A DNA stretch of 64,000 bases from Rhizobium metallidurans (lineage in GTDB: Bacteria; Pseudomonadota; Alphaproteobacteria; Rhizobiales; Rhizobiaceae). This document shows, piece after piece, positions 1 to 8,013 of this stretch. A program made the translations under genes and the position numbers. Below the pieces are notes generated by a model. It did no database searches, had not been told where the DNA came from, and worked only from the letters and a program-made list of their open reading frames with translations. Position 1 is the stretch's first letter. The number at the start of each line of letters is the position of its first letter. The stretch spans positions 30,125-94,124 of the forward strand of contig NZ_JACIDW010000018.1 of assembly GCF_014196505.1 (NCBI RefSeq), written 5' to 3'.

Positions 1-233
1 CACAGGCGCACGGTGCCGATCACGTGACCGTCGCGATCACGCGCGACCAGCGCCAGGCCTTCGGCCGGCACGCGGCCACGGCGGATCTTTTCCGACGACT
101 TGCGGCGGCGGTTCGGGCCCATGGCGCGATCGAGCAGGGTCTCGCGCGCAACGACATCGCCGGCATTTTCGGCGTCGATGGTGAAAATGGAATGCGCAAA
201 GAATGCGCGGACAGAATCAAGAACAGCGGCCAT
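1..233 (-). CDS. GNAT-type N-acetyltransferase, N-terminal part (runs off the left edge)
   Basis: From the ATG at 231-233 the minus strand stays open to the window edge, giving 77 residues of an incomplete protein. The product begins MAAVLDSVRAFFAHS and continues to VARDRDGHVIGTVRL, which looks like the first helix and the beta2-beta3 hairpin of an acetyl-CoA-dependent GNAT fold. The acetyl-CoA-binding loop lies outside the window, so the substrate is unknown. A GGGAGG ribosome-binding site sits just upstream of the start. The gene follows ornithine decarboxylase on the same strand after about 140 bases, so it may be co-transcribed and act on a polyamine or amino acid; that role is inference. 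Confidence 0.7.
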   Translation of the reverse strand, partial: MAAVLDSVRAFFAHSIFTIDAENAGDVVARETLLDRAMGPNRRRKSSEKIRRGRVPAEGLALVARDRDGHVIGTVRL

Positions 234-344
234 CTTGGCCTCCCGTACCCAAAACCGTTATCAGCGGCGGTGAATATGAATTGTGAAGGTGCCGCCCCGG
301 CTGGCTACGGGGCAAGCGTCGTCTTTACTGGCACATAAGCCTTT

Positions 345-363
345 CTCGGATCTGCGATCCGAG
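345..363. other. Perfect hairpin just after odc
   Basis: CTCGGATC and GATCCGAG form an 8-bp stem around a 3-base loop, ten bases beyond the odc stop codon. There is no U-tract on either strand, so it is not a standard intrinsic terminator. It could stabilise the 3' end of the odc message or separate it from the acetyltransferase gene. Confidence 0.4.
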
Positions 364-372
364 GGTCATGTG

Positions 373-1506
373 CTAGATAATGTAGGCCTTCAGCGGCTCG
401 AAGCCGTTGAACGCGACCGCCGAGTAGGTGGTCGTGTAGGCGCCGGTGCCTTCGATCAGGATCTCGTCGCCGATCGAGAGAGTGAGCGGCAGCGGGTAGA
501 GATTCTTCTCATAGAGCACGTCGGCCGAATCGCAGGTCGGGCCGGCGATGACGCAGGGCTCCATTTCGTCGCCGTCGCGCTCGGTGCGGATCGGGTAACG
601 AATGGCTTCGTCCATCGTTTCGGCCAGACCGCCGAACTTGCCGATGTCGAGGAACACCCAGCGAGCGGCGTCGTTGTCGGACTTCTTCGAGATCAGCACG
701 ACTTCCGTCTTGATGACGCCGGCGTTGCCGACCATGCCGCGGCCCGGCTCGATGATCGTCTTCGGCAGGTTGTTGCCGAAGTGGTCGCGAAGGCTCTGGT
801 AGATCGCACGACCGTAAGCTTCAGCCGACGGAACGTCGCGCAGGTACTTGGTCGGGAAACCGCCGCCCATGTTGACCATCTGCAGGTGGATGCCCTGCTT
901 GGCCAGCTGGACGAAGACGCGCTTGGCATCGGCAAGAGCCGAATCCCAGGCATCGACCTTGGTCATCTGCGAACCGACGTGGAACGACACGCCGTAGGAT
1001 TCGAGGCCGAGCTGATGCGCGTAGACGAGAACGTCGACGGCCATCTGCGGCACGCAGCCGAACTTGCGCGACAGCGGCCATTCGGCACCTTCGCCATCGG
1101 TCAGAACGCGGCAGAACACGCGGGCGCCGGGAGCGGCACGCGCGATCTTCTCGACTTCCTCGTGGCTGTCGACCGCGAACAGGCTGACGCCGAGCGCATG
1201 CGCGCGGGCAACGTCGCGTTCCTTCTTGATCGTGTTACCGTAGGAGATACGGGCAGCGGTCGCACCGGCGTTGAGCGCCATTTCGATTTCGGCGACGGAC
1301 GCGCAATCGAAGTTGGAGCCCATGTCGGCGAGCAGCTTCAGGACCTCAGGAGCCGGGTTCGCCTTGACGGCGTAATAGATGGCGCTGTCAGGCATGGCGT
1401 GACGGAACGCGGAGAAATTGTCGCGCACGACGTCGAGGTCGACCACGAGGCAGGGACCGTCGGGACGTCGGGTTGCGAGAAAGTCGCGGATGCGCTGAGT
1501 GGTCAT
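373..1506 (-). CDS. odc: Ornithine (possibly ornithine/lysine) decarboxylase, group IV PLP enzyme
   Basis: A 377-residue fold type III PLP decarboxylase that converts ornithine to putrescine, the entry step of cytoplasmic polyamine synthesis. YYAVKANP (44-51) carries the Schiff-base lysine K48. HVGSQ (176-180), GGGFP (214-218) and EPGRGMV (253-259) form the phosphate-binding and barrel motifs. GPTCDSADVLYE (322-333) holds the catalytic Cys325 and Asp326. The ATG at 1504-1506 was chosen because it gives the usual family length; an in-frame extension to 1776 reads through non-conserved leader sequence. Some rhizobial homologues also accept lysine, which the sequence cannot settle. A leader of about 450 bases precedes the gene. 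Confidence 0.95.
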   Translation of the reverse strand: MTTQRIRDFLATRRPDGPCLVVDLDVVRDNFSAFRHAMPDSAIYYAVKANPAPEVLKLLADMGSNFDCASVAEIEMALNAGATAARISYGNTIKKERDVARAHALGVSLFAVDSHEEVEKIARAAPGARVFCRVLTDGEGAEWPLSRKFGCVPQMAVDVLVYAHQLGLESYGVSFHVGSQMTKVDAWDSALADAKRVFVQLAKQGIHLQMVNMGGGFPTKYLRDVPSAEAYGRAIYQSLRDHFGNNLPKTIIEPGRGMVGNAGVIKTEVVLISKKSDNDAARWVFLDIGKFGGLAETMDEAIRYPIRTERDGDEMEPCVIAGPTCDSADVLYEKNLYPLPLTLSIGDEILIEGTGAYTTTYSAVAFNGFEPLKAYII

Positions 1507-1960
1507 ATCGATTCCCTTTTCAATTCCAGAGCTCCGGAAAAACCGAAGGACAAAGGGCAGCCGATCACTCGCATAGGAACCAGCCGGTGGAGACCCCGGA
1601 ACCTTAGCAAGCGCTCGAATGCGCGAATGATGAATCAACGCCGCGAAAGCGACATGGATCCGGCTTTGTCTGCCATGGATTGGAGGGAGTTCCCTACCGC
1701 ACTTCCGGCAATGAAGGTGTGCCTCTTCAGTAACCCCCGCTGATGGAAAGCAGGGAGAGAACAAAAAGGCCCGCACCGTCGTTGCTTCAGGCGTCCTCGC
1801 ATTTTCCGGTTGGCCGGAATAGCGACTGGAGGGGTTAATTCCAGGTACCTTACCGATTTCCTCACCAATTCGAGGGCTCGGCGGACACCCATGGGCACGT
1901 GCGACTTTGGGCTGAGGTCGAGATAAGAATATTCGCCGTCATAATCAAGAGTTTTTTTGA
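1507..1960 (-). promoter_or_regulatory. Long structured 5' leader of odc, candidate speF-type regulatory RNA
   Basis: About 450 bases lie between odc and the divergent toxin-antitoxin promoter, and no conserved protein is visible in them. The minus strand holds several local inverted repeats, for example TTCCGG-CCAA-CCGGAA near 1804-1819. A conserved RNA motif named speF is known upstream of alphaproteobacterial ornithine decarboxylase genes, and position, length and downstream gene all match it. Short leader frames are also present: a 26-codon frame from ATG 1942 to stop 1862, and an Arg/Lys-rich frame from TTG 1970 to 1635. Assignment to speF is inference from context, not alignment. Confidence 0.55.
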
Positions 1961-2016
1961 CCCCGGGCAAAAAACTTGGTCCACCGGGAAAGTCAGCGAA
2001 TCTTGCGGGTAGAGCC

Positions 2017-2028
2017 GTAACGCGTTAC
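2017..2028. promoter_or_regulatory. Perfect palindrome upstream of the toxin-antitoxin operon
   Basis: GTAACGCGTTAC is a perfect 12-bp palindrome ending 15 bases before the antitoxin ribosome-binding site. Type II antitoxins usually repress their own operon through such sites, so it is a good operator candidate. It also lies upstream of the divergent odc leader. Confidence 0.55.
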
Positions 2029-2055
2029 ACTTCCGTGGTCATCAAGGAGGATGCC

Positions 2056-2271
2056 GTGACGGCCGCCGCAGAACGAATGAGGGCATTGAGGGAACGCAGG
2101 AAGGCGAACCACTTGCGCGAGGTACGCATCGTGGCCCTCGACGCGCGCTCGCCGGAAGTTCGCAAGCAAATCGCCGAACAGGTGGCGGCTCTCAACAAGG
2201 ACGAGGAACGCGAAATCCTCGAATGGATGGAAAAGGTTGCCGATCTGAGCGGCTGGACCTGGCCGGAATGA
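2056..2271 (+). CDS. MazE-family antitoxin (DUF3018 type)
   Basis: A 71-residue protein with the basic N-terminus ERMRALRERRKANHLREV and an acidic, helical C-terminus ending in SGWTWPE, as expected for an antitoxin that binds DNA with its N-terminus and neutralises a MazF toxin with its C-terminus. The GTG at 2056 was chosen because AAGGAGG (2044-2050) sits at ideal spacing; an ATG at 1957 would add a non-conserved extension and has no ribosome-binding site. The stop overlaps the toxin start by ATGA, so the two are translationally coupled. The palindrome at 2017-2028 may be its operator. The family call rests on sequence pattern and on the partner gene. Confidence 0.8.
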   Translation: MTAAAERMRALRERRKANHLREVRIVALDARSPEVRKQIAEQVAALNKDEEREILEWMEKVADLSGWTWPE

Positions 2272-2594
2272 GGCGTGGCGACGTTGTTGTCGTTGCCATT
2301 CAGGGCGACTATGGAAAGCCGAGACCGGCGGTCGTTGTGCAGACCGATGCCCTAGCACAAGACTACCCCTCCGCCGTCGTCTGTCCGATCACTTCATCAA
2401 TCGTGGATCTCAAATTCCGACCAGTTCTCGAAGCAAGCCAGGGAACCGGCCTGCGCATTCGCTCCCAAATCATGACAGACAAAATCATTGGAGTGCCTCG
2501 CGAGAAAGTCGGCAAGATTATCGGACGACTCTCCGAGAGCGAAATGCGGGAACTGGACGCCGCGCTTTCATTCGTTCTCGGCCTAGTGGATTGA
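2268..2594 (+). CDS. MazF/PemK-type endoribonuclease toxin
   Basis: A 108-residue protein starting MRRGDVVVVAIQGDYGKPRPAVVV, the first strands of the MazF/PemK/CcdB fold, with the conserved GKPRPAVVVQ segment and a Thr/Ser-rich region (VCPITSS) around position 40. MazF toxins cleave mRNA at short sequence motifs when released from their antitoxin. The start overlaps the antitoxin stop (ATGA). No frameshift or missing segment is seen, so the pair looks intact. The cleavage specificity cannot be deduced. A LysR gene follows after 27 bases. Confidence 0.88.
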   Translation: MRRGDVVVVAIQGDYGKPRPAVVVQTDALAQDYPSAVVCPITSSIVDLKFRPVLEASQGTGLRIRSQIMTDKIIGVPREKVGKIIGRLSESEMRELDAALSFVLGLVD

Positions 2595-2621
2595 CCCCTT
2601 ACAATTGGATTCTTTTATCTC

Positions 2622-3515
2622 ATGGACACCCTCACCCGCATCCGCGCCTTCATCGACGTCGTCGAAGCCGAGGGCTTTTCCGCCGCCGCCCGCAAGACCG
2701 GCCGGTCCAAGGCGCTGTTGTCCAAATATGTCCGCGAGCTCGAGGATGAGCTCGGCGCGCTGCTGTTGAACCGCACCACCCGCCAGTTCTCGATGACCGA
2801 GGCCGGCCACACCTATTATCGCACAGCTTCCGACATCCTGAAGGAGATCGACAACCTCGCCGATCTCGTGCGCGAGAACAACGCGCAGCTGAAGGGCAAG
2901 TTGAAGATCTCGGTGCCGCGCACCTATGTCGATGCCGATGTCGGCCAGTCACTGATCGATTTCGCCCGCGAGAACCCGGATCTGCAGCTGGAGATCGCCG
3001 CCGACGACCGCTTCGTCGACCTGATCGAGGAGGGCTTCGACGTCGCGATCCGCGTCACCAAGCTCGAGGATTCAGGCATGATCGCCCGCAAGATCTCGGA
3101 TTTCCGCATCCATCTCTGCGCCACGCCGGAGTTCCTGGAGCGTCACCCGCAGTTGCAGAACCCGGCCGATCTCTCCAACGTGCCCTTCATCATCGATACC
3201 AATTCGCGAACCCAGGGCAGCATCCGCTTCCAGAACCCGGACGGCACCTCGTTCGCCGTCGCGGTCTCCGGCCCGATCGAGGTCAACAGCCCGCATGCGA
3301 CGCTGCGCGCGGCGCTGTCGGGCATCGGCATCGCCTTCATTCCCGATTTCATCGCCCGCAAGCCGATCGAGAGCGGCGAGCTGGTGACGCTCTTCAACGA
3401 TTATATCGCCACCGATCGCGGTATCTACGCGGTCTATCCGCATCGCCGCTATCTGCCGGCCAAGGTGCGCATTTTCGTCGACTATCTCTATAATTGGTTC
3501 AAGAAGCACCCGTGA
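2622..3515 (+). CDS. LysR-family transcriptional regulator (CrgA-like)
   Basis: A 297-residue regulator. Residues 1-60 form the winged helix-turn-helix (RIRAFIDVVEAEGFSAAARK, then KALLSKYVRELEDELG), followed by a linker helix and a type 2 periplasmic-binding-like effector domain from about residue 90, beginning LKGKLKISVPRTYV. The pattern matches the CrgA/AaeR branch of LysR proteins common in proteobacteria. No divergently transcribed partner is present because the toxin-antitoxin pair lies upstream on the same strand, so the target is unknown. The effector cannot be predicted. Confidence 0.88.
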   Translation: MDTLTRIRAFIDVVEAEGFSAAARKTGRSKALLSKYVRELEDELGALLLNRTTRQFSMTEAGHTYYRTASDILKEIDNLADLVRENNAQLKGKLKISVPRTYVDADVGQSLIDFARENPDLQLEIAADDRFVDLIEEGFDVAIRVTKLEDSGMIARKISDFRIHLCATPEFLERHPQLQNPADLSNVPFIIDTNSRTQGSIRFQNPDGTSFAVAVSGPIEVNSPHATLRAALSGIGIAFIPDFIARKPIESGELVTLFNDYIATDRGIYAVYPHRRYLPAKVRIFVDYLYNWFKKHP

Positions 3516-3658
3516 GCCGGCGCCGGGGGAGTTGAGGTCCCAATTCGGTCCCATTTGCCGGCAAGATCGCATCATCTGATTTGGGCCGCCCTATCAGGAT
3601 TTATCGCCTCCCGAGACTGGAATTCTGGCCCGAACCCTGGACACGAAGTTAGCGCCCC

Positions 3659-4300
3659 ATGAAGATATCGATGTTCCTGGCATCAGGCTTTCTGACGCTC
3701 GTCCCCGCCACGGCCTTCGCGCATCCGCACATCTTCGTCGAGGCTCGCCTCGAGGTCGTCGCCGGCGATGACGGCAATGTCGCCGAATTCCGCAACGTCT
3801 GGCGCTTCGACGAGGTCTTCACCTCCTCGGTCGTCATGGATTTCGACAAGAACACCGACCTGAAGCTCGATCCGAACGAGCTCGCCGAAGTCGGCAAGAC
3901 GGTCCGCGATTCACTCGTCGACTATGACTACTACATGAACCTGACGATGAACGGGAAGAACGTGACGGTTCAGAAGCCCGACATCATCCATGTCGATTAC
4001 CGCAACGGCCAGTTGCTGATGTTCTTCGCCGTCAAGCCCGCCGAGACGATGCCGCTCAAGGGCGATCTTGCCTTCGGCGTCTACGATCCGACGCTCTACA
4101 CCTCTATCGATTTTCCGACCGACGACGAGCTGGTCCTCGTCGGCGACGCGTTCAAGACCTGCAAGCACCATGTGGTCAGGCCCGATGCCGACCAGGTGAT
4201 CTCGCAGAACAAGCAGTCGCTGACCGCCGCCTTCTTCAATGATCCGACCGGCACCAACATGGCGAAGCTCTTCGCCACCAAGCTGGAGGTCACATGCTGA
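3659..4300 (+). CDS. DUF1007 family periplasmic protein, partner of a nickel/cobalt transporter
   Basis: A 213-residue secreted protein. Residues 1-21 (MKISMFLASGFLTLVPATAFA) form a signal peptide followed by HPHIFVEARLEVV, the His-containing start typical of DUF1007. Two cysteines late in the chain (FKTCKHH and LEVTC) could form a disulphide or bind metal. DUF1007 genes are regularly found beside or fused to NicO-type nickel/cobalt permeases, and here the stop overlaps the permease start by seven bases. The likely role is periplasmic metal handling for the efflux pump; that is inference from the pairing. Confidence 0.85.
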   Translation: MKISMFLASGFLTLVPATAFAHPHIFVEARLEVVAGDDGNVAEFRNVWRFDEVFTSSVVMDFDKNTDLKLDPNELAEVGKTVRDSLVDYDYYMNLTMNGKNVTVQKPDIIHVDYRNGQLLMFFAVKPAETMPLKGDLAFGVYDPTLYTSIDFPTDDELVLVGDAFKTCKHHVVRPDADQVISQNKQSLTAAFFNDPTGTNMAKLFATKLEVTC

Positions 4301-5385
4301 GGCGCAAGCCGGCGCGCGTCCTTTGGCCGGCCGGCCTGCTCTTCGTGACCGGCCTCGCCGCCGCCCATGCGCAGTCTCCGCTCGGCATCGGCACCGCCGA
4401 GCCGAGCTTCCAGCCCTCCGGCGGCCCGCTGGCGCCGCTGTTTCTCTACGTCAACCAGGAGCAGCAGGGCTTCTACCGCGCACTCACCGGCGCGCTGAAG
4501 GCGATGCGCGAGGACCCCTGGCAGCTGACGACGCTGATCGGCCTGTCCTTTGCTTACGGTGTGTTCCACGCCGCCGGCCCCGGCCACGGCAAGGCCGTCA
4601 TCTCCTCCTACATGATCGCCAACGAAATCGAGCTGAAGCGCGGCGTCGCCATCTCCTTCATCTCGGCCTTCGTTCAGGGGCTGGTGGCGATCCTGCTGGT
4701 CGGCTGCGCCTTCCTGCTGCTGCGCGGCTCGGGCATCACGCTCACCATGGCCACGCAGGCGATGGAGATCGCAAGCTTCGTCATGGTCATCCTCTTCGGC
4801 CTGTGGCTGCTGCTGCGCAAGCTGCGCGCCATCGTGCCGGCCTTCCGGCCGCGGCGGGAAGCGCTGGCCTCCGGCCCCGTCGGCATGATGCTCGACTGGC
4901 AGGACGCGGGAGCGAGAGGCGAGAACACCTCCTACGCCTTTGGCGAGGCCCAGGCTGCGAAGGCCGGGCACAAGTTCATCTCGGGCATGGCCTGCGAGAC
5001 CTGCGGCCAGTCGCACATGCCCGATCCGGCGATGCTCGGCGCGGAAACCTTCAGCATCCGCGAGGCATGGTCGGCGATCGTGGCCGTCGGCCTGCGCCCC
5101 TGCTCCGGCGCGCTGCTGGTCCTGACCTTCTCGCTGCTGAACGGCCTCTATCTCGGCGGCGTGCTCTCGGTCTTCGCCATGTCGCTCGGCACCGCCATCA
5201 CCGTCGCCATCCTCGCCACCCTTGCCGTCACCGCCAAGGGTACCGCCATGCGCCTTGCCGGCCCTGGCTCGCGCCTCGCGAACCGGGTGGGCAACGGCAT
5301 CGAACTCCTGGGCGCGCTGCTTGTCATCGTGATGGGAGCGCTGTTGCTCGGCGCATCGCTGCAGGGCGTGGGGTTTGGTGGGTAG
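4294..5385 (+). CDS. NicO/RcnA-type nickel/cobalt transporter
   Basis: A 363-residue membrane protein with an N-terminal signal-like segment and about six further transmembrane helices. Helix I carries GVFHAAGPGHGKAVI, the His-containing metal signature of NicO/RcnA proteins. A large loop contains GMACETCGQSHMPDP, whose cysteines and histidine could bind metal. A second conserved core follows (AVGLRPCSGALLVL). The family exports or imports Ni2+/Co2+ across the inner membrane; RcnA exports. The ATG has the ribosome-binding site GGAGG and overlaps the DUF1007 stop, so the two are translationally coupled. No RcnR-type repressor is next to it. Confidence 0.88.
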   Translation: MLRRKPARVLWPAGLLFVTGLAAAHAQSPLGIGTAEPSFQPSGGPLAPLFLYVNQEQQGFYRALTGALKAMREDPWQLTTLIGLSFAYGVFHAAGPGHGKAVISSYMIANEIELKRGVAISFISAFVQGLVAILLVGCAFLLLRGSGITLTMATQAMEIASFVMVILFGLWLLLRKLRAIVPAFRPRREALASGPVGMMLDWQDAGARGENTSYAFGEAQAAKAGHKFISGMACETCGQSHMPDPAMLGAETFSIREAWSAIVAVGLRPCSGALLVLTFSLLNGLYLGGVLSVFAMSLGTAITVAILATLAVTAKGTAMRLAGPGSRLANRVGNGIELLGALLVIVMGALLLGASLQGVGFGG

Positions 5386-5393
5386 GTTTGATT

Positions 5394-5420
5394 GATGAGG
5401 GGGCCACGCGGCACAACCTA
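5394..5420. repeat. Isolated half-copy of the CTCATCCG palindrome family
   Basis: The stretch GATGAGGGGGCCAC followed by GCGGCACAACCT matches the outer arm of the complete palindrome at 21713-21857 with only a few changes. No partner arm is seen nearby, so it looks like a decayed remnant. Confidence 0.6.
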
Positions 5421-5440
5421 AATGAAGGCTACCCTAACCC

Positions 5441-5656
5441 TCACCCACCCCGTCGCCGCTGATACCGCGCCCGGAGCCAAAACACCGCGAAGAACGCCAT
5501 CACCAGGCACCCGCCGACAGCGGTCGCCAGGACCGGCGAGTAGTTGCCGATCCACAGCACGATCGACGGCAGGAAATAGATGACGAGGCCGGCGCAGACA
5601 AGGATGATCGCGGCGGCGATCGCCGGAGAGCGGTGCGAGGGTTGCGGATCGGCCAT
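5441..5656 (-). CDS. Small two-helix membrane protein, unknown function
   Basis: A 71-residue protein with a short polar N-terminus, two hydrophobic helices (about residues 12-34 and 42-62) and a basic tail RARYQRRRGG. By the positive-inside rule the tail probably faces the cytoplasm. The ATG has AGGAG at good spacing. It is convergent with the nickel/cobalt transporter and stands alone. I recognise no family; small proteins of this kind are common in Rhizobiales. Confidence 0.6.
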   Translation of the reverse strand: MADPQPSHRSPAIAAAIILVCAGLVIYFLPSIVLWIGNYSPVLATAVGGCLVMAFFAVFWLRARYQRRRGG

Positions 5657-5766
5657 GCGTCTGTCTCCTGCGGGTCAGGACAAACGGCTTAGGCCAGCCG
5701 CCCGCGAAAGGCAACTGGCCGCGATACGGCAGGCTTGATGCCGTCGGATGGCGATCACCGCCGGCG

Positions 5767-6480
5767 TCAGGCCGTGACCTTGGCCGACGACACGGTGGCG
5801 TCGATGTGATCGAGCAGCGCGTCCGGAAGGCCGAGACGACCGGCCAGCAGGTCGAGGTAGCCGCGTTCGGCGCGGGTATCGGGATTGATCGTCAGGCGTG
5901 TCGCGGTATAGAGCTCGACCTTCTGCTCCTCGGTGCGCGCGGCGGCCACGAGATCATCGATATCGACAGGGTTGGCGAGTTCGTTGCGCAGGAATGCCTC
6001 GGCTTCCGAGCCGAGATCGACTTCCTTCACCTTTTCCATGATGTTGGCGCGCTCGGCATCGTCGATATGGCCATCGGCCTTGGCGGCGGCGATCATCGCG
6101 CGGATCAGCGTCAGGGCGAAATCGTTGGAGAGCTGCGGCCCTTCCAGGCTGAAGGCCGAATCCGGCGGCGGAAGCGCGATGGGCTGGCCCATGGCGGCGC
6201 CGGGCTGCGGCGCGACATCGAGCGATTTGCCCGACTGATAATTCTTGTAGGCGAGATAGCCGAGCCCGGCGATGGCGGCGAGCCCGCCGATCGTCGCGAC
6301 GTTGCCGGCAAGCTTGCGTCCGGTCTTGGTGCCAAGGACCGCCGTCGCCAGCGCTCCGGCCTTCCATGGATTGTTCCTGGCCATCTCGATCGCGCCACCC
6401 GCCCGGCCGCGAACGCTGCCGCCCATGCCCGGGATCTGCGATCCCAGAAACTGCTCGAGAAGTTTCTTCGCGTCGAACAT
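5767..6480 (-). CDS. TerB-like / DUF533 family protein
   Basis: A 237-residue protein starting MFDAKKLLEQFLGSQIPGMG. It has a hydrophobic central segment (GNVATIGGLAAIAGLGYLAY), a linker, and a C-terminal all-helical TerB-like domain that begins near FALTLIRAMIAAAKADGHID and includes the acidic ADGHIDDAER motif. DUF533 proteins (E. coli YebE) are inner-membrane proteins of unknown function, and the TerB fold is also found in tellurite-resistance proteins. The ATG at 6478-6480 has AAGGAG upstream; an in-frame upstream extension is not conserved. No ter operon is nearby, so a tellurite role is not supported. Confidence 0.85.
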   Translation of the reverse strand: MFDAKKLLEQFLGSQIPGMGGSVRGRAGGAIEMARNNPWKAGALATAVLGTKTGRKLAGNVATIGGLAAIAGLGYLAYKNYQSGKSLDVAPQPGAAMGQPIALPPPDSAFSLEGPQLSNDFALTLIRAMIAAAKADGHIDDAERANIMEKVKEVDLGSEAEAFLRNELANPVDIDDLVAAARTEEQKVELYTATRLTINPDTRAERGYLDLLAGRLGLPDALLDHIDATVSSAKVTA

Positions 6481-6596
6481 GCCTGATCGTCTCCTTTTTC
6501 CGTTCCTGGGGAGATAGGGGCGACCAAGCCTGAATTCAAATAACGGTTGCGTTAGGGCAGCCCCTACCGGCCTGCGACACCGCGTGCGGCAAAGCC

Positions 6597-6700
6597 CCTT
6601 CCGGCCTGCCGGCCACCTTCCCCACAAGGGGGAAGGAGACTCGTGGCCGCCCCGCAGCTAAGCCCCTCCCCCTTGTGGGGAGGGGTTGGGGAGGGGTCTT
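6597..6700. repeat. Palindromic intergenic repeat with one full 40-base element
   Basis: The full element at 6661-6700 reads AGCCCCTCCCCCTTGTGGGG and continues AGGGGTTGGGGAGGGGTCTT. A diverged inverted arm (CCACCTTCCCCACAAGGGGG) lies at about 6613-6632. The locus sits between the TerB gene and eda, both on the minus strand. Six further copies of the 40-base element occur in this window. Confidence 0.9.
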
Positions 6701-6730
6701 AGCCAAGAAGCGAGAACCCTCGAGGCCGCC

Positions 6731-7369
6731 TCAGCCCTTCAGCGCGAAGGCCTCGGCGGCGAGCCTGGTGATGCCGGCCCAGTCGCCTGAAGCGATCAGT
6801 TCCTTCGGCGCGACCCAGGAGCCGCCGACGCAGATGACGTTGGGCAGCGACAGGTAATCGCGGGCGTTCTTCAGCGAGATGCCACCGGTCGGGCAAAACA
6901 GCGTGCCAGCGAGCGGCGAGGAGAACGCCTTGAGCATGGCCGCACCGCCGGCCTGCTCGGCCGGGAAGAACTTCAGCACCTGGTAGCCCTCTTCGCGCAG
7001 CGCCATGACTTCGCTGGCGGTCGCGGCACCCGGCAATAGCGGCACGGCGGAATCGCGCGCCGCGTCGAGCAGCTCCTGCGTGGTGCCGGGGCTGACGATG
7101 AACTTGGAGCCGGCGGCAACCGCCGCTTCCCAATGCTTGGCGTTGAGAATGGTGCCGGCGCCGACCTCGGCACCCTCGACCTCGTCGGCCACGGCGCGAA
7201 CCGTGTCCAGCGCTGCCGGCGTCCGCATGGTGATTTCGATCGCCTTCAGACCGCCCGCGACGAGCGCCCGCGCCAGCGAAACGCCCGACTTGACGTCGTC
7301 GACGATCAGAACAGGCACGACGGGCTGCAGTTTCAGGATGGAAAGGAGTTTCTCTGTCTTTTCGCCCAT
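6731..7369 (-). CDS. eda: KDPG/KHG aldolase
   Basis: A 212-residue class I aldolase that splits 2-keto-3-deoxy-6-phosphogluconate into pyruvate and glyceraldehyde 3-phosphate, the last step of the Entner-Doudoroff pathway, the main glucose route in rhizobia. Glu45 (KAIEITMRTP) and the Schiff-base Lys133 (VLKFFPAEQAGG) match the E. coli enzyme's catalytic positions, with GAGTILN and CPTGGI as phosphate and substrate loops. The ATG at 7367-7369 gives the normal family length; a longer in-frame start has no support. The other Entner-Doudoroff genes are not in the window. Confidence 0.95.
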   Translation of the reverse strand: MGEKTEKLLSILKLQPVVPVLIVDDVKSGVSLARALVAGGLKAIEITMRTPAALDTVRAVADEVEGAEVGAGTILNAKHWEAAVAAGSKFIVSPGTTQELLDAARDSAVPLLPGAATASEVMALREEGYQVLKFFPAEQAGGAAMLKAFSSPLAGTLFCPTGGISLKNARDYLSLPNVICVGGSWVAPKELIASGDWAGITRLAAEAFALKG

Positions 7370-7524
7370 GGCCGTGGTTCCTTTGAAACGATTTAATTCC
7401 GGCCACCGGAATAGACCTACCGCTAAAGTTTGTCGAGACCGCAACCATCTTTGGAACGGAATGGGTATCAACCTCAGCCAATTTGCGCTAGCCTACCCGC
7501 CGTCGTCAAAGAGGTTCATCGGTC

Positions 7525-8013
7525 ATGGCAAAAGAGATCGAGCGGAAATTCCTGGTACGCAGCGATGGCTGGCGCTCGGGCGCCACGGCGAAGTCTGTCC
7601 TCAGACAGGGCTACATCGCGTCCATGGATGATCGCTCGGTGCGGGTGCGCATCATCGACAGGAAGAGCGCCCGGCTGACCACCAAGATCGGCCGCAGCAA
7701 GATGACCCGCGACGAATTCGAATACGAGATCCCGGTCAGCGACGCCGAAGAACTGCTCGATGCGGCGATCGGCATCGTCATCGAAAAGACCCGCTACCGC
7801 GTACCCTATGAGGGCTACGTCTGGGAGGTCGACGTTTTCGCCGGCCGGCATCGCGGCCTCGTCATCGCCGAGGTCGAGATGGGGTCGGAAGCCGAACGGC
7901 CGGCGCTTCCCGCCTGGCTCGGCCGCGAGGTCACCGGCGATTTCAGATACTCAAATCAGGCATTGGCAACCGAATTTGAGCACGACCGGCATGCCCTTCA
8001 GCATACGGCCTGA
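7525..8013 (+). CDS. CYTH-domain protein (triphosphate tunnel metalloenzyme)
   Basis: A 162-residue protein starting MAKEIERKFLV, which contains the diagnostic ExExK motif (E4, E6, K8) of the CYTH tunnel fold. Further conserved basic and acidic strand residues follow (VRVRIIDRKSARLTTKIG, VDVFAGRHRGLVIAEVEM). Such enzymes hydrolyse inorganic triphosphate or other triphosphates with Mg2+ or Mn2+. The CHAD gene overlaps its 3' end by 23 bases; the two domains are fused in many bacteria, so they probably act together on polyphosphate. The exact substrate is not shown by sequence. Confidence 0.9.
   Translation: MAKEIERKFLVRSDGWRSGATAKSVLRQGYIASMDDRSVRVRIIDRKSARLTTKIGRSKMTRDEFEYEIPVSDAEELLDAAIGIVIEKTRYRVPYEGYVWEVDVFAGRHRGLVIAEVEMGSEAERPALPAWLGREVTGDFRYSNQALATEFEHDRHALQHTA

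Noticed and set aside
1635..1970. 111-residue protein gene in the odc leader
   Set aside because: It starts at TTG, has no clear ribosome-binding site and overlaps the structured leader; kept only as a possible leader frame.
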